From Siphonodentalium dalli (lineage: Eukaryota > Mollusca > Scaphopoda > Gadilida > Siphonodentaliidae), in contig CP136069.1 of NCBI GenBank assembly GCA_032622095.1, positions 100,840,278-100,904,277 on the forward strand: 64,000 nt of DNA, in the 5' to 3' direction. The notes under the pieces are model-generated. The model made no database searches, was not told where the DNA came from, and worked only from the letters and a program-made list of their open reading frames with translations. Made by a program: the position numbers and the translations under genes. Positions 35,250 to 47,768 of this stretch are shown in pieces; the first letter of the stretch is position 1; each line of letters begins with the position of its first letter.

Positions 35250-35830
35250 CTTACGAGTTTGAAAATTGTTATGTTTTTGTGTAAACGGTCAAACTTCAAG
35301 CTCTCAATTATATCAAGTAGATTCAATATCGAAAGAACAATCGTATTCAAAGACGATTCAAAAAACAATTTTGTTGGATGTGTTCTGATCAAGAGACGAT
35401 TCAAAAGTGAAGAATTACAGCAAGCAAATACGAAAAAGGTGTGTCTAAATTTTTAACCAATGAGAAACCAGGTAAACAAGAAGAACGCACGTGAGTTGAC
35501 AGGTAAACACGAGAAGGCGTGTAGTGAACAATGAAAAGCGATTAAGGCTCATGAAAGAGATAAGCGAGGTGGCAAGCATATGAAATAGAGAAGTAATCGG
35601 AAACAAAAGGCTAACAAAAGGAACTGCCTGAGTCTTATGTTAATTACATCCTTTGTTAACAAAAGAACTCAATGTGTACAAACTGACTTCAGGATGGGGG
35701 ATTTCGTGTATCTGAGTTATTTTATTCACTCTTCCCACAGAATGACGCAGGGAACTCAATTGTGAGGTTCAATTTACGTTTCACATCACTTTAACAAGAA
35801 ATCAACCTGGCCGCATATGACGTAATCCAA
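35250..35830. other. 5' flank of the gag-like gene, nothing recognised
   Basis: No second ORF and no long terminal repeat was seen. Confidence 0.4.
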
Positions 35831-35835
35831 AATTT

Positions 35836-36960
35836 CGCGATTTGACCCTGTGTCTATTTATATGACGATTGTGGAAAAACTAATTGAGATATGACATTGC
35901 AATGAATTGCATTTTGAATTGCAAATTTGAAAATCAAAATCCAAGAATATGGCACAGAAGTTGAAAAAAATCGTTTTTTTTTTTCAAATTTTTTTTCAGA
36001 AAAAACACAAAACCAATCATAATATGTCACAGATATTTGAACATTATGACGTTTATTTGACCGCAAGTAATCCTTCAATATTATCTGACAAAACAATCTG
36101 TAATCGACAACTCAGGGAGACAGCAAAATGGCCGCCAGTGCGATCTTCCGCAAAAGTCGGTACATTTCGCGATATTACCCTATGTCCATTTATATGACGA
36201 TTGTGGAAAAACCAACTGAGTTATGACATTGCAATGAATTGAATTTGGTTCCTTATGTATTTCTACGTTAACTGGTGTCAAATTTGTAAATTAAAATCCA
36301 AGACGGCCGCCAGAACATGGCTCAGAATTTGAGAAATTAAGATTTTTTTTCAACAATTTTTTTCAGAAAAAACTCAAAACCAATCATAATATGTCACAAA
36401 TATTTGAACATTATGACGTTTATATGATTGTAACTAATCCTTCAATATCATCTGACAAAACAATCTGCAGTCGGCAACTTAGGGAGAAAACAAAATGGCC
36501 GCCATTGCGATCACCCGCAACAGTCGGTACATTTCGCGATATTACCCTATGTCCAGTTATATGAAGATTGTGGGTAAACCATTCGCTGTATTACATGTGG
36601 TGTATTCCTCGTACTTTTCTGGTGTTAATGATGCCAGTAAAGACACAAAGTGGCTGTTTTTTACGTATTTTTGTTTATAATTATATAGTCTGGTAGTGTG
36701 GTTTACCTGTTATGGAATATGGAACCCGAGAGTTCTCAGGACTTATTGTTGTATGTACCTGGACACAACTAAAGTAGAACTTTGAATGTTAACAAGAATC
36801 GTCTTAGACGCACATCTCTTAATCCAAAATGGCCACAGGAGGGTGAACAATTTTCGCAAATTACTCCTAAGTTTATAGTTACATGATTGGGGAAAAACTA
36901 TATGAGATATTAAATTGAGGTAAATTTCGTTTTGTTCCTTATACCATTCCACGTATTGTA
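35836..36960 (+). repeat. tandem repeat, ~340-bp units, three to four decayed copies
   Basis: TTTCGCGAT.TTACCCTATGTCCA and ATATGACGATTGTGG recur near 35836, 36166, 36532 and, weakly, 36868, each followed by TATGACATTGCAATGAATTG-like sequence and a CAAAATGGCCGCCA block. Confidence 0.7.
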
Positions 36961-37289
36961 TTATGTGTTCTGTTCAGAGTATAAAAACCCTCCTATCTAC
37001 CCACACCAACGAGGAGGAATCAGGCACCAGGGCCATTGAAATCAAGAAAACCATAGTCAGAAATGGTAACGCCACCAAGATCATGTTATTAGCCATAAAT
37101 ATAAATTATAATACAATTATTCTATAAACTAGCTTTCAAATTTTATCTGGGAAATTTGCATACTTCTATATTTCAAGTTTTCCCGTTTCTCGTGTTATAC
37201 ATTACTTTCTTCAAACTGTCTTCTTTATTACACAAGCTGATGGGCCCGACTTCGTCCGGGATGTTTCCCATCTGATTTCCGGCGAAAGG

Positions 37290-37800
37290 CGCGATTTGAC
37301 CTTCAATTGACTATTTCGAAAGTCAAGGTCAGGTCAGGGTCATGATTTGACCCGTCCAAAACACCCCCACCCGGAGAAAAGTACCACTAGGTATCAAATT
37401 TCGTCGAAATCCGTCCGTTTTACCCCACTTGACCTTTAATTAACAATTTTGAAGGTCAAGGTAAGGTCGGAGTCATGATTTGACCCGTCCAAAACACTCC
37501 CCCGACAAAAGTACCCATAGGTATCAAATTTCGTCGAAATCCATCCGTTTTACCCGATTTGACCTTTGATTGACCACATTGAAGGTCAAGGTCACGCCGA
37601 TGTCACGATTTGACCCGTTCAAAACACTCCCCGGACAAAAGTATCCCTAGGTATCAAATTTCGCCGAAATTTGTCCGTTTTACCCAAATTGACCTTGCAT
37701 TGCCAGTTTTAAAGGTCAGGTCGGGCTCACGATTTGACCCGTCCAAAACACTTCCCGGACACAAATACCCATAAGTATCAAATTACGTTGAAATCTATGG
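37290..37800 (+). repeat. tandem repeat, four ~128-bp units
   Basis: GATTTGACCCGTCCAAAACA starts near 37346, 37476, 37604 and 37731, each followed by TAGGTATCAAATTTCGTCGA. Confidence 0.85.
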
Positions 37801-38249
37801 AAAGCCGAAGAGGACATGTTAGTTGCTAATTGCTAGATATACGACGCACGACTTGTCGCGGTATTTTAAAGGTGTTTCAAACTAGGAGATAGAAGGATTC
37901 TGCGTTTCAAATGGTGATGAATTATAGTAATTTATTCAAATTGTATGGCATAAATTGTTATTAAAACCGTATATACTATAACAAAAATGAATGACTCGAA
38001 AATTAAGTGGGCCTTTAAACAAAGTCACAATTGCAGTTAGGCTCATCTCATACTCGTTTAATCAGCGATATTCTGCTGCGCAGTTTGTTATAGTTCCCAG
38101 TATTCATTGAGCGTTATAGCCCCACTGTTATAATTCGCCTTTAGCAGGCGTACTCTTGCCTCAGATTATTGAGATATTAGGTCACACGTAGTGACATTAA
38201 ATCGCATGGAAACATAGCAATTGTGTGGGCTGCTTGGCGTGAATATTTA

Positions 38250-39020
38250 ATGAGAAATAAAGTCATACGTAATGACATTAAACTCAAGAAAACCCGCGAA
38301 AACAAAACAAAATCACATTTAATGTTTTAAGTTATTTCCTTCATAAAAAGAATCTTCGTGATAATGAACCCTCCCAATACTTTAGAATATAGAATTAAAA
38401 TAACAAAAAACCTTCGGAATACAGAACCTTCGGAATAACGAACCTTCTAATTGGTGAACCTTCGGAATAGCGAACATTCAGAGAAATTTCGGAATAGTGG
38501 ACATTCTGGATAGTGAACCTTCGGATTAGAGACATGCCCCCAATATTCATATTATATGCCCAGAGTTCAAAGGTATGGGCCCATAAAATCCTAAATTTGG
38601 CCCTTAAAATATTGAACTCCAAATTGGAACCCACACAGAACACCACTTAAGTCAACGGTACCTGTGTCATGTCCCAATGCGGGAGGGTCCACAATATACC
38701 ACAACATTCATATTATATGCCAAGAATTCAAAAGTATGGGCCCACGTAATGACATTAAATCTCAAGAAATCCCGCGAAAACAAAACAAAATCACATTTAA
38801 TGTTCTAAGTTAAGTTATTTCCTCCTGTATCTGTATCGGTATGCGCGCAGGATCAGTTCGGATGTGAGCGCACACTCCGTAAAAAGAATCTTTGTGATAA
38901 TGAACCCTCTCAAATTAGTCTCAATACTTTAGAATATAGAATTAACCTAAAAATAACAAAAACCTTCGGAATAGAGAACTTCGGAATAGCGGACCTTCGG
39001 GATAGCGAACCTTCATAATA
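38250..39020 (+). repeat. tandem duplication (~485-bp offset) with a CCTTCGGAATAGCGAA minisatellite
   Basis: AACAAAACAAAATCACATTT is at about 38302 and 38781; AATATAGAATTAA then leads in each copy into an array of ~16-bp CTTCGGAATAGCGAAC units (38408-38530, longer; 38960-39025, shorter). Confidence 0.75.
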
Positions 39021-39029
39021 GAAACATGC

Positions 39030-42000
39030 CCCCACAAGTACACCGGTGACGTAAACACATGTGCTAATCTTTGTTGTACTATCGTGACTCTATCGGTAAC
39101 CATAATAATACAGTCGCCCAGAGGCGTTATTTCGCTAAAATCCGATTCAGATTCTGGATTCAGATTACTGATTGGTCCCCGTACGACTTGGTTCGGCAAA
39201 AGAACAGACCAGAAATTGGCAGAATCAGTAAACGAACAGACCGTAATCTCAATTTCGTGGTAATCCGATTGGGATTCGGATTCCGATTACGGACTCAAAT
39301 GTTCGTAATGTAAACAAACCGAGATTTCGCCACCTCGGAGTTTAAAAACACAATAAAACATAAGAATCCGTCTCTTGTGTACAAATTATTGCAGAATATA
39401 AACGATCTATATCAAAGAATTTTAAATGCGGAGACAAATTTGTTTTATTGAATGTAAAATGGGAGAATATTACTGAAATTAGCCAAATAATAACGCTATT
39501 GATAGTAACGCTGGGTGAGCACGTCGGTTGATGGCGAAGCAATTGCAAATCATGGTTGATTGTCACTTTCATATGTCCATTTCATAATTCCATCCTTAAA
39601 ATACCGCCCGAACGCATGTCGATTTCGAATTCGGCGGATACGTCACCATTGACCGAATTCATATGAACCTGCATGGATATGTCTTCTGCTGTGTTCGTTT
39701 TTATAATGTTTCTTCTTATTCAAGAAATAGTAGGATTATATGGTATCGATGGATTATCAGATACACGTATGTACTATCATCTAGTCTTAAAGTTATAGCA
39801 ATTTCATGTTTAACATGTTTTGTTTCGTTATATAAAGTGTAACTGACACGAATTTATAAATCTAAACAATTATATACAATGTAAATGATGCATCTATCAT
39901 CCCTCAATGACAATACAATCGTTGCCAGTCGTGACTACAGCCGAATCGACTACCCGGGACCGATAACTGTAAAGCGCTATGTTTTTGTTATGATTTTGCA
40001 CGAAACACGTGGCCTTATTGCGTGACGTCATAGGCAGAGAACCGGCGTGTCATTTACATAATACATTAGTTCATGACGCAATTCTCTAATTAAATATACT
40101 GATATTCTGGTCTTCAGATTTTCGCAATCTTTCTAATTTGTAATGTGTTTTAAGTTATCTGACTGATATAGTATTCACTGTCAGACATTAACCAAATAAA
40201 TATGTTTATGTCGTGCTTAGACTAAGGAATTTGGAAATTCACGCAAATTTGTCACCATGGAAAATCTCGCTGGATAATCAGCTGCCGATTAGTTTTATTA
40301 ATATTTTAATAGATGACAGATATGCATAGAATAAATCAAATTCTGGTGGTCTGATTGACACTTTCACTTAGAGAAACATTCCTTTCTGAATAATAGCTAT
40401 AGTTCTTCTGGTCACGTCTTCACAAACAATGTCATGATTCTGGGTGAAAAATAAAAACAATAACGATTCACCGGCCGGGAATGGCGAATCTTGAATGACA
40501 TTTGCTTCTCTTACAAGAGTGGGGAAGCCGTTGGCTCGGAATCGTAGTACTGTTATAACTTTACACATAACTGCATGGTTACCGATACTAAATACACCAA
40601 ACTTGTATTTATACGGACAATTTTAGGCCTATATATACCGGTATGTGCACTTTTAAGAATACCGGTACCAATTTCTCATCAACTATCACAATTTTTGTTA
40701 ATCTAATATATAAAAGGCTATCAGAAACGCAGGTAATATGACTATTAATTTGTTATATGACCTCAAATATGGTATTTCATCACGTGATTTCTGTTTCATC
40801 GACAAATTTGTCCATACACTGGGATGTACACATTTTGTTCGAGAATATTTTGTCATTTTTTTGTGTATAATCTAGTGGAAAATAATACTATTTTAATAAG
40901 AAATTTCAACACATACTTTAATAAGGATATATATCACTTGAAGTTGCTTATAACATATATTTATTCCTTTGTTAGGAACTCTTTGTAGATAACATATATT
41001 AAACCTGAGGACCATTGTGGAAATAAGTCTACCCAGTCATTAAAAATAGATATTTTCTTTTCTGTTTCAATAACTGCTGTATACAATCTAAACTGCATGT
41101 AACATCATTCAAACTGTAGGACCTTTTGTAATATGTTTTTACATCGCACCAAATAAATCTATCTATATATCTATCTATACACAACAATGAAAAAGCTCTT
41201 AAGTTTTCTCTACTTTTTAAACTACTTGACAATAAAATATGGTAATGAGACAGGCAATCTTATGTCACAATATAATGTTTATAAATAACTCGCCAGATAA
41301 CCACGCCCAAAATAGTATATACTTCAGTGTCAGTGACAGCCGATGTGCATTCGGAACAAACGCAACACAATATAGATCCTGTGTCAGACATGAACTACGT
41401 ATCTATGTCGGTCTTATTTTTCCACAATGCGCAAAAATAAAACAACAAGAACACACGAGTGTTCTTAAGATAAAATATGTTCCACTGTTAAAAAAACAAA
41501 CGTGAAACCATTTTGTTGGGTATCGGTACCTTTGGCGGAGTGATACAAATTACAAGGCCAGTACACGTGGGTGCTTTGTTGTGTGAAGTTTATTGCAAAA
41601 CGAGTTTCAAAAGTATTCGTTGTACTGCATCGCCAGTTTTGCAGAAATAGAACTTCGTGATTCGACTGTACATCTCAGTCAATATCGGGAGGAATTTTCA
41701 GATACAACTTCATAGAGGAAAAGTGTTTTAAGTGTATGTTTTGGAAGGAATATTTTCATTTCGACACGTCGTGTTGGCTATAATAATTGTATCGCCAGTG
41801 TTTCGTGTGACCTCATTATATTTTATATACAGAATCGCTTGTTTCATGCTCGGTTTATCTGGATATACATTGTGGCAAAGAATTAAAATACATTATGAAA
41901 CTTCGTGGAATCTTCGTATGGTGATAGAGTTGATGGTGATACTACAAGTACTGTTGATAATTAATATGTAGTTCAAAATAAACGTAAATATTTACTGCGT

Positions 42001-42510
42001 AAATGTCGTCAACTTGAACGAGGGCTTGAACCAGTTAATATGCTGGTGACGTGAGTACAACACTTTTCTAATTTGTATTCAATTTCGCACATATCTTATT
42101 TTAAGTCATTTGTCTACGATGAACAGTGTCCCCATCCATAATGTATGCACAATATTATAGTTAAGAGTATATAATTTGGTAGAGTTATACAGAAATTATT
42201 AAAAAATGAAACAATTTTAATACTAACAGGGCTGGACTATATATGTATATATACCAGTCACATTATTAACCCAACATATCAAGGCCGCCAAGTCTAAACA
42301 TCTTGTTTGGTATATATAAGTGGACGTGGGCACACATTTAGTCCATGTTTGACCACCCTCTCATTTATTTTGTGTATGTAATTTGTTTCTTTTTTGCACA
42401 TTCGCTCACAATATTATAGGATCACGTTTTATTTGTAATTGTCATTATTTTGTACTTTCATTAAAATAATCAGTGTTCAGCCCACATGCCTACTGTTTCA
42501 CAGCTAGATA
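39030..42510. other. long stretch without recognised genes
   Basis: Frames up to 88 codons without domains. The hydrophobic 79-codon frame at 41732-41971 is discussed under rejections. TTTCGCTAAAATCCGATTCA near 39130 has a relative reversed near 46755. Confidence 0.4.
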
Positions 42511-42524
42511 ATTAACGCCATTAA

Positions 42525-42740
42525 TATGGGAGGCCAAATTCACATTTAATAATCCATTGCGCTTAAGCGCAAATACCACATATTGTGCTTAAGCGCAAAT
42601 AGGGCATTTACGCTTAAGCGTAATTAAGCAATTAATTGCGCTTAAGCGCAATCAATTGCGCTTAAGCATAATTGTGACTACTATCTAACCTACCCATAAA
42701 CTATTAGCATGACCTGGTGTATCACCTAGCAACACAAGAT
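42525..42740 (+). mobile_element. end of a GCGCTTAAGCGC-palindrome element (truncated)
   Basis: Begins TATGGGAGGCCAAATTCACA with CTTAAG at base 38. Five palindromes follow: GCGCTTAAGCGC twice, GTGCTTAAGCGC, ACGCTTAAGCGT and GCGCTTAAGCAT. The segment to AACTATTAGCATGACC matches the right end of the 31.7-32.6-kb copy in reverse. No second end was found before 43.4 kb. Confidence 0.7.
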
Positions 42741-42966
42741 GAGCATTGGGCTAATTTTGACCTGTATTCAACAGTCAACTGTGAGTATGTGTTCAACAAG
42801 GAGAATCCCTAATTACATATTATCAGCATCCCTCTATCCAAAGAATGGATGTCGCCTTCCCGGAACTCTTAGTAATTTTTTGTATGATGTTTTTAATGTA
42901 TTTTTGCACAGATTTTAGCCTATACATGCATGCGGTGTCACTGCATGAGGGCTTTCTTACCTCATA

Positions 42967-43176
42967 CAGTAATGCTCTAATTAATCGACTTCTTAACCAC
43001 AGCAGAATTATGGGTAACGTTTCAGGATTTAGTCGGAAATATGGCTTGTTGCCATTCATCGAAAAGCTCTCGAGAGCTTTCCAATGAATGGCAACAAGCC
43101 ATATTTCCGACTAAATCCTGAAAAGTTATCCATAATTCTGCTGTGGTTAAGGAGTCGATTAATTAGAGCATTACTG
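42967..43176. mobile_element. 210-bp hairpin MITE, TA target duplication
   Basis: CAGTAATGCTCTAATTAATC and its complement form arms of over 90 bp with few mismatches, meeting at CTCTCGAGAG (43068-43077). TA lies at 42965-42966 and 43177-43178. CAGT ends with TA fit the Tc1/mariner group. It sits inside a repeat whose second copy lies at 43215-43400. Confidence 0.85.
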
Positions 43177-43754
43177 TATGGTTTACTTATTGACTTAAAT
43201 CAGGGGGAAAAAACCCTATTTTCATATTATCAGCATCCCTGTCCAAAAAATGGTGTGTAATCACTGGAGCTTTGGTGTCTCAGTCCTGGAGCTCTAGTTT
43301 TCTTATTAAATCAGCATCTCTTGCACAAATCTATAGTATATCCATGATCATATAGTGTGAATGTGGTGTCACCGAGGGCTTGCTTCCCTCATATGGTGTG
43401 CCTGTATACTCGAAAATTTAATAAAATCAATGTCGCCCCGACTAATACAGAAAGTAATGCTATTGCAAGTAGCCCCAACTAATATATACCGAAGATAATA
43501 TAGAAAGTAATGCTATCACGAGTCGCTCCAACTAAAACAGAAGGTGATACTATTGCGAGTCAGCCATTTTGATAAAGAAGTTGGGCTAGCTCCCTACCCA
43601 ATCAAACCAATGAAACCAAGAGGTGACATGTCAATAGGAGTTAATACTAAGGCCTAAACAAATAATACGTTTGTTTCCGCTAACCCGACCGACCCTATTT
43701 TAAACCGCCGACCCTAAACTTTTTATTGCCATTGCAAAACAAAAAAAATTGGAC

Positions 43755-43755
<1 letters not shown>

Positions 43756-43789
<34 letters not shown>
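43756..43789. repeat. 34-base A run
   Basis: The sequence upstream (TTGCAAAACAAAAAAAATTGGACC) could be the tail of a SINE or processed transcript, but no RNA-derived body was recognised. Confidence 0.8.
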
Positions 43790-43792
<3 letters not shown>

Positions 43793-44342
43793 ATTTAAAG
43801 TTTACAAAAAGATTTAAGTTTAACATTTGGAATCATACTGTAAAGTATGTTTGGCTTTATCTAGCTTTCATCTGTGAAAACTTCAAATAATTTGAGTTCA
43901 GGTACGGTATGTTATCATTCAGCGTTCAGACTTCAGTATTTCAATCAATTACAGCACAGGAACATTAACAATTTGATCAAATCAACCTGGTTATCAAGTG
44001 GGATCTCATAATACCAAATGAAAAATTAACATAGAGATTAGTACCATATATAGTCATTACTATCTTAATACATGTACATTGTTTCTGTACTACATGTACA
44101 TGTAGGATTTCTGTATTACATGTACATGTAGTATATTATGTACCGTGTGTGTCTCACTTGAATTTTATAAAATAGCCTATTTATGAATTAGAGTGATGAT
44201 GGCAAGTCTAATTTCAAGCAGGATAAGGCTTCCGATAAGCATAATCCATAGAACCAAAAGATATCTGACAATAACTTATAAGCATTTCCAATCCATACAT
44301 ATATAAAAAGTTCCAAAGTTATGCTTGAGAAACTTGATAAAA

Positions 44343-44408
44343 TTTGAGTCAGTATTTTGAATTTTACAGAGAGGTCACTCTCTGTAAAATTCAAAATACT
44401 GACTCAAA
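44343..44408. repeat. perfect 31-bp inverted repeat with 4-base loop
   Basis: TTTGAGTCAGTATTTTGAAT through CAGAGAG pairs exactly with its complement after the loop GTCA. No target duplication is evident. Confidence 0.9.
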
Positions 44409-45085
44409 GAGCCTTAGATTAGATCTAAATGCAATGGATTTTCAAAAATTTTCCAGGGGAAGAACCCCCACCATCATCAGGGGGTCACCCTTCCCAAACA
44501 TTCCTCTGATCAGGCCTTCAGGTTATGCCTTCGGCATATCATTGCCCAAAAACAGGTGTCCCCGCTCGATCAGAAAACCCCTTCGAACTTCGTATAGTTC
44601 TCGAAATAGCCAGCTAATTTAGCTAAATGTTTATGGCATGATAGACTTGACAGTTTAAAATACTTTCGTTTTGTGGACACAAATCTTCTCCACTGTCGGG
44701 CAAGGCTTGCATCTCTTTGGCCACTTGAAGAGAAGATTCTTCTCTTGCTCACAATTTTCGCTAGCATATCACAGATAACAATAAAAAACAACAAATTTGC
44801 AAAATGAAAACTTCGAAACAAGCCGTGGGCCAAGCACTCGGCCGATGTGTTTACGTCCGCATTCTCTGTCTATGACGTCGTGTCACGTGACCGCCGCCAT
44901 GAGACTTTCTAAAGTCTCTCGAAAATGAAAAAAACTAATGTTTTTCCGAGGCGTATATCTCACTAATTAGGCGGTTTCGTGTCGGATTGTTAACTGATTA
45001 TGATAGAATAGGTAATAGTTGTTTAAATAATCGTATTTTCTGCCCGGTTTGAGCTACTTTTTGATCTCTGACAGCTCCACTTTAA

Positions 45086-45605
45086 AGATGGATTATCTCT
45101 TTAAATAACAAATTTTAAATAGTTGCGCGGGTATAAAATAATAGATATGAACTGAAGACCTTTGTCCTGAAAAGCTTCTATCAATTAATATTGATTTTAT
45201 TTCGAATATTAAATCGGGCCCATTTATGTTACTATTTTTAGAACCGACCATTCGGATGAGACCGTATTGCGATATAGAGCACTGGGTTGTTCCTACGGCT
45301 ACGCAACGAATGTCAAATGTCACAGATTGGTTGTTAGTATTATTTTGTTCCACAGATATATGCGATAATGAGTATAATTAACGTTTATTTGTGACAAAAT
45401 TGCACAATATAATTTCTGGTCTCTGTTAACAGTAACCACTATTGTTCGTTAGCTGAACAAACACACCTTTTTAGACCAGAAAATATTCGAAATAAAATTA
45501 ATATTAATCGATAGAAGCATTTCCGGACAGGAGTCTTCGATTCAACTCTAATATTTTATACCCCGGTAACTATATAATACATGTTTACAAAGAGATAATC
45601 CACCT
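45086..45605. mobile_element. 520-bp TTAA-inserting DNA element with ~150-bp inverted ends
   Basis: AGATGGATTATCTCTTT and its complement (AGGTGGATTATCTCTTT) lie directly inside TTAA at 45082-45085 and 45606-45609. The arms stay alignable to about TTTATTTCGAATATT. It encodes nothing; TTAA targets fit piggyBac or Kolobok. Confidence 0.8.
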
Positions 45606-45703
45606 TTAAATGCAGTCGTTTTGCACAATAGTCTCTGTATAGACAACAGACACATGTTCTAGGGGACGTGGCTAGAAGTTTCCTCAAATTTCGGGCCAAC
45701 TGC

Positions 45704-45960
45704 ACCCCCCCCCCCCCCAATTGAACAAAACATCAATCTCACAGGTTCGCAGAATTCAATTTGCTCCCCTTGGAAATATCCAATCTGACAAACACTAAGA
45801 TTGGAAAATTACCAACTTTTACTGGTTGAAAAAAATCAAACATTGAGAACAATGCCAACCTATATATGGTGTCAAATTAATGTCCAACTAATGTTGTGTC
45901 ATGCATGAAATTTCCGACTGCTGGAATGTACCAAAGTTTAGTTTAGATATATTTATTTCA
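45704..45960. repeat. C run and reversed diverged copy of block B
   Basis: A long C run (about 45704-45718) precedes TTGGAAAATTACCAACTTTT ... GAGAACAATGCCAACCTATA ... CAACTAATGTTGTGTCATGC, which is block B (12.5 kb) in reverse with many changes. Confidence 0.6.
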
Positions 45961-45964
45961 AATA

Positions 45965-47520
45965 TATATATGTCAAATTTAGATAACACATGATATATAA
46001 CACATACATTTGTTTATACATACAAAGGAATTGGGGGACAAGTACTGACTCACTTAAGGGTACCACCTCTCCCATATGTTATTACACTGAACAAATAAAT
46101 AATTAGTAATGGCAAAGCAACATGACTACCAAAACAAGTTGAACATATATACAGATCACTGGACACCCCCTCTCCCGAGTTAGTCATAAGTTTGTATATG
46201 TATTTATTTAAAATCGGGTTTGTTTATTGCGTTTGTTGGCTTGTACGTATCATTATTTGAAACAGTTAGTCAAAATAATCCTGATTTTCCTCACGTATGA
46301 ATGACTGCACAGCTTAGCAAATTGTACCAAAGTTCGGAGTGGGGGTCGAGACACCGAATCAACCCCTGTCGTCACGTCCCTGTTCAACTGGCAAGTTTCG
46401 TGTGTTCTTCACAACATCTTCGGAATTTGATTCAGGAGGCCTAGAGCTGTCACGTTTAGATATGCTTGCCATCATCAATAAACACACTTTAACTTGAAAA
46501 AAAAGATGCGATTAAGTCGGATTGGCAGCAAATTATGTGCCGTGTATATACACATAGAAGAAAAGCATGACTTTCACAACAAACATGAACTTTATAAATA
46601 TAAGATACAAATGATACTTGTGTCAAATACATGAGCCATGTTTGACGCTGGGAGAACATTAAACATAGTTTCGGAGACCACGTGGATTTCAAAATCTGAC
46701 CTAGAATCGGGAATTAGCCCCGCCCGGCCCGTAATCGGCTTCGGATTCTCAATCCGGATTTTAGCGAAATTACGACTCAGTGGATTATCGATCGACCACA
46801 GAATATGAAAATCTGCGTACCAAGCAACACCACGGTGTGGCGTAATAAATCATGTCACGAATGTGTGACAATTTGTATGTACACGTTACAACAAGTGGCT
46901 CCAACCTCAACATTATTCATCACGAACAGACGCCACGAGTAGCCTATAATAAACAAGACAGGCACCAACTCGTATTTATATATTAATCCTGATATCATCG
47001 GATTCAACATCTTCATCGTCAGAGCTTTCAATGTTTCCTTCGACAAGCAAATCTTAGAGTGTTGGTGGAAGAATGCCACATTCGGCCCACAGTGTCTCTA
47101 AAAGCCCTTCGTCATCGGTCCATCCATTTTTCAATGGTGACAGAATAGTGTACTTATTCACATGACCAACACGGGAGTTCACCCGTTTTATGTGAGGCGT
47201 CAGCGACCTCTTACGTGCAGTCGTGCACCCTAAATCTAGTTGGATGAACGTTGTATACAACTCGTTGGGTGCGAATTTGTTGTGTACTTATTATCCAACA
47301 GTTTAGTACGATGTACACAACTGATTGCGTGAACTGTCTTCTGTGGTATTACTTTTATACCACATTGGATAAAACCGCCGCGTGACCGGGTCATCCAATA
47401 GCAGCGCAATGCCGGTGCGGGCGAGCATGCGAGTTTTTGTTTTGGCTCCAAATATTTCAAAACAAGATGGACGACTGCGTGAAAAAACTCCCGAGCTACT
47501 GGAAAATGGGACAAGACGTC
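45965..47520. other. non-coding DNA, nothing recognised
   Basis: Frames under 75 codons without domains. The 114-codon minus frame at 47236-47580 runs into the hairpin at 47524 and is probably chance. Confidence 0.4.
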
Positions 47521-47523
47521 GTG

Positions 47524-47767
47524 GATAGCTTTGCCGGTATAGTTTATACCTTTGTTATAATTATTCTTTGTACGATACACTGATTATGCAGGATTTATGT
47601 ATTGAGTGTATATTTATTTATATTTGCCAAATTTTGATGTTTACAAATTTACACAACTGCTGACGACGTTAATTTGACACTCATACACTCAACACATAAA
47701 GCCTACATACTCAGCGTATCGTACAAAGAATACTTATAACAAAGGTATACTATACCGGCAAAGCTAT
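47524..47767. repeat. inverted repeat, ~90-bp arms
   Basis: GATAGCTTTGCCGGTATAGT at 47526 and its complement ending at 47767 form arms that pair through CTTTGTACGATAC. The right end abuts the LINE tail (CAGATA repeats), so the LINE inserted at or beside its border. Confidence 0.7.
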
Positions 47768-47768
47768 C

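Noticed and set aside
41732-41971. Hydrophobic 79-residue frame, possible membrane acyltransferase fragment
   Set aside because: Resemblance is only to general membrane composition, without catalytic motifs or flanking exons.
45168-45540. TCCTGAAAAGC and TCCGGAAATGC as further histone-type stem-loops
   Set aside because: They do not form the 6-bp stem and lie in the arms of a TTAA element.
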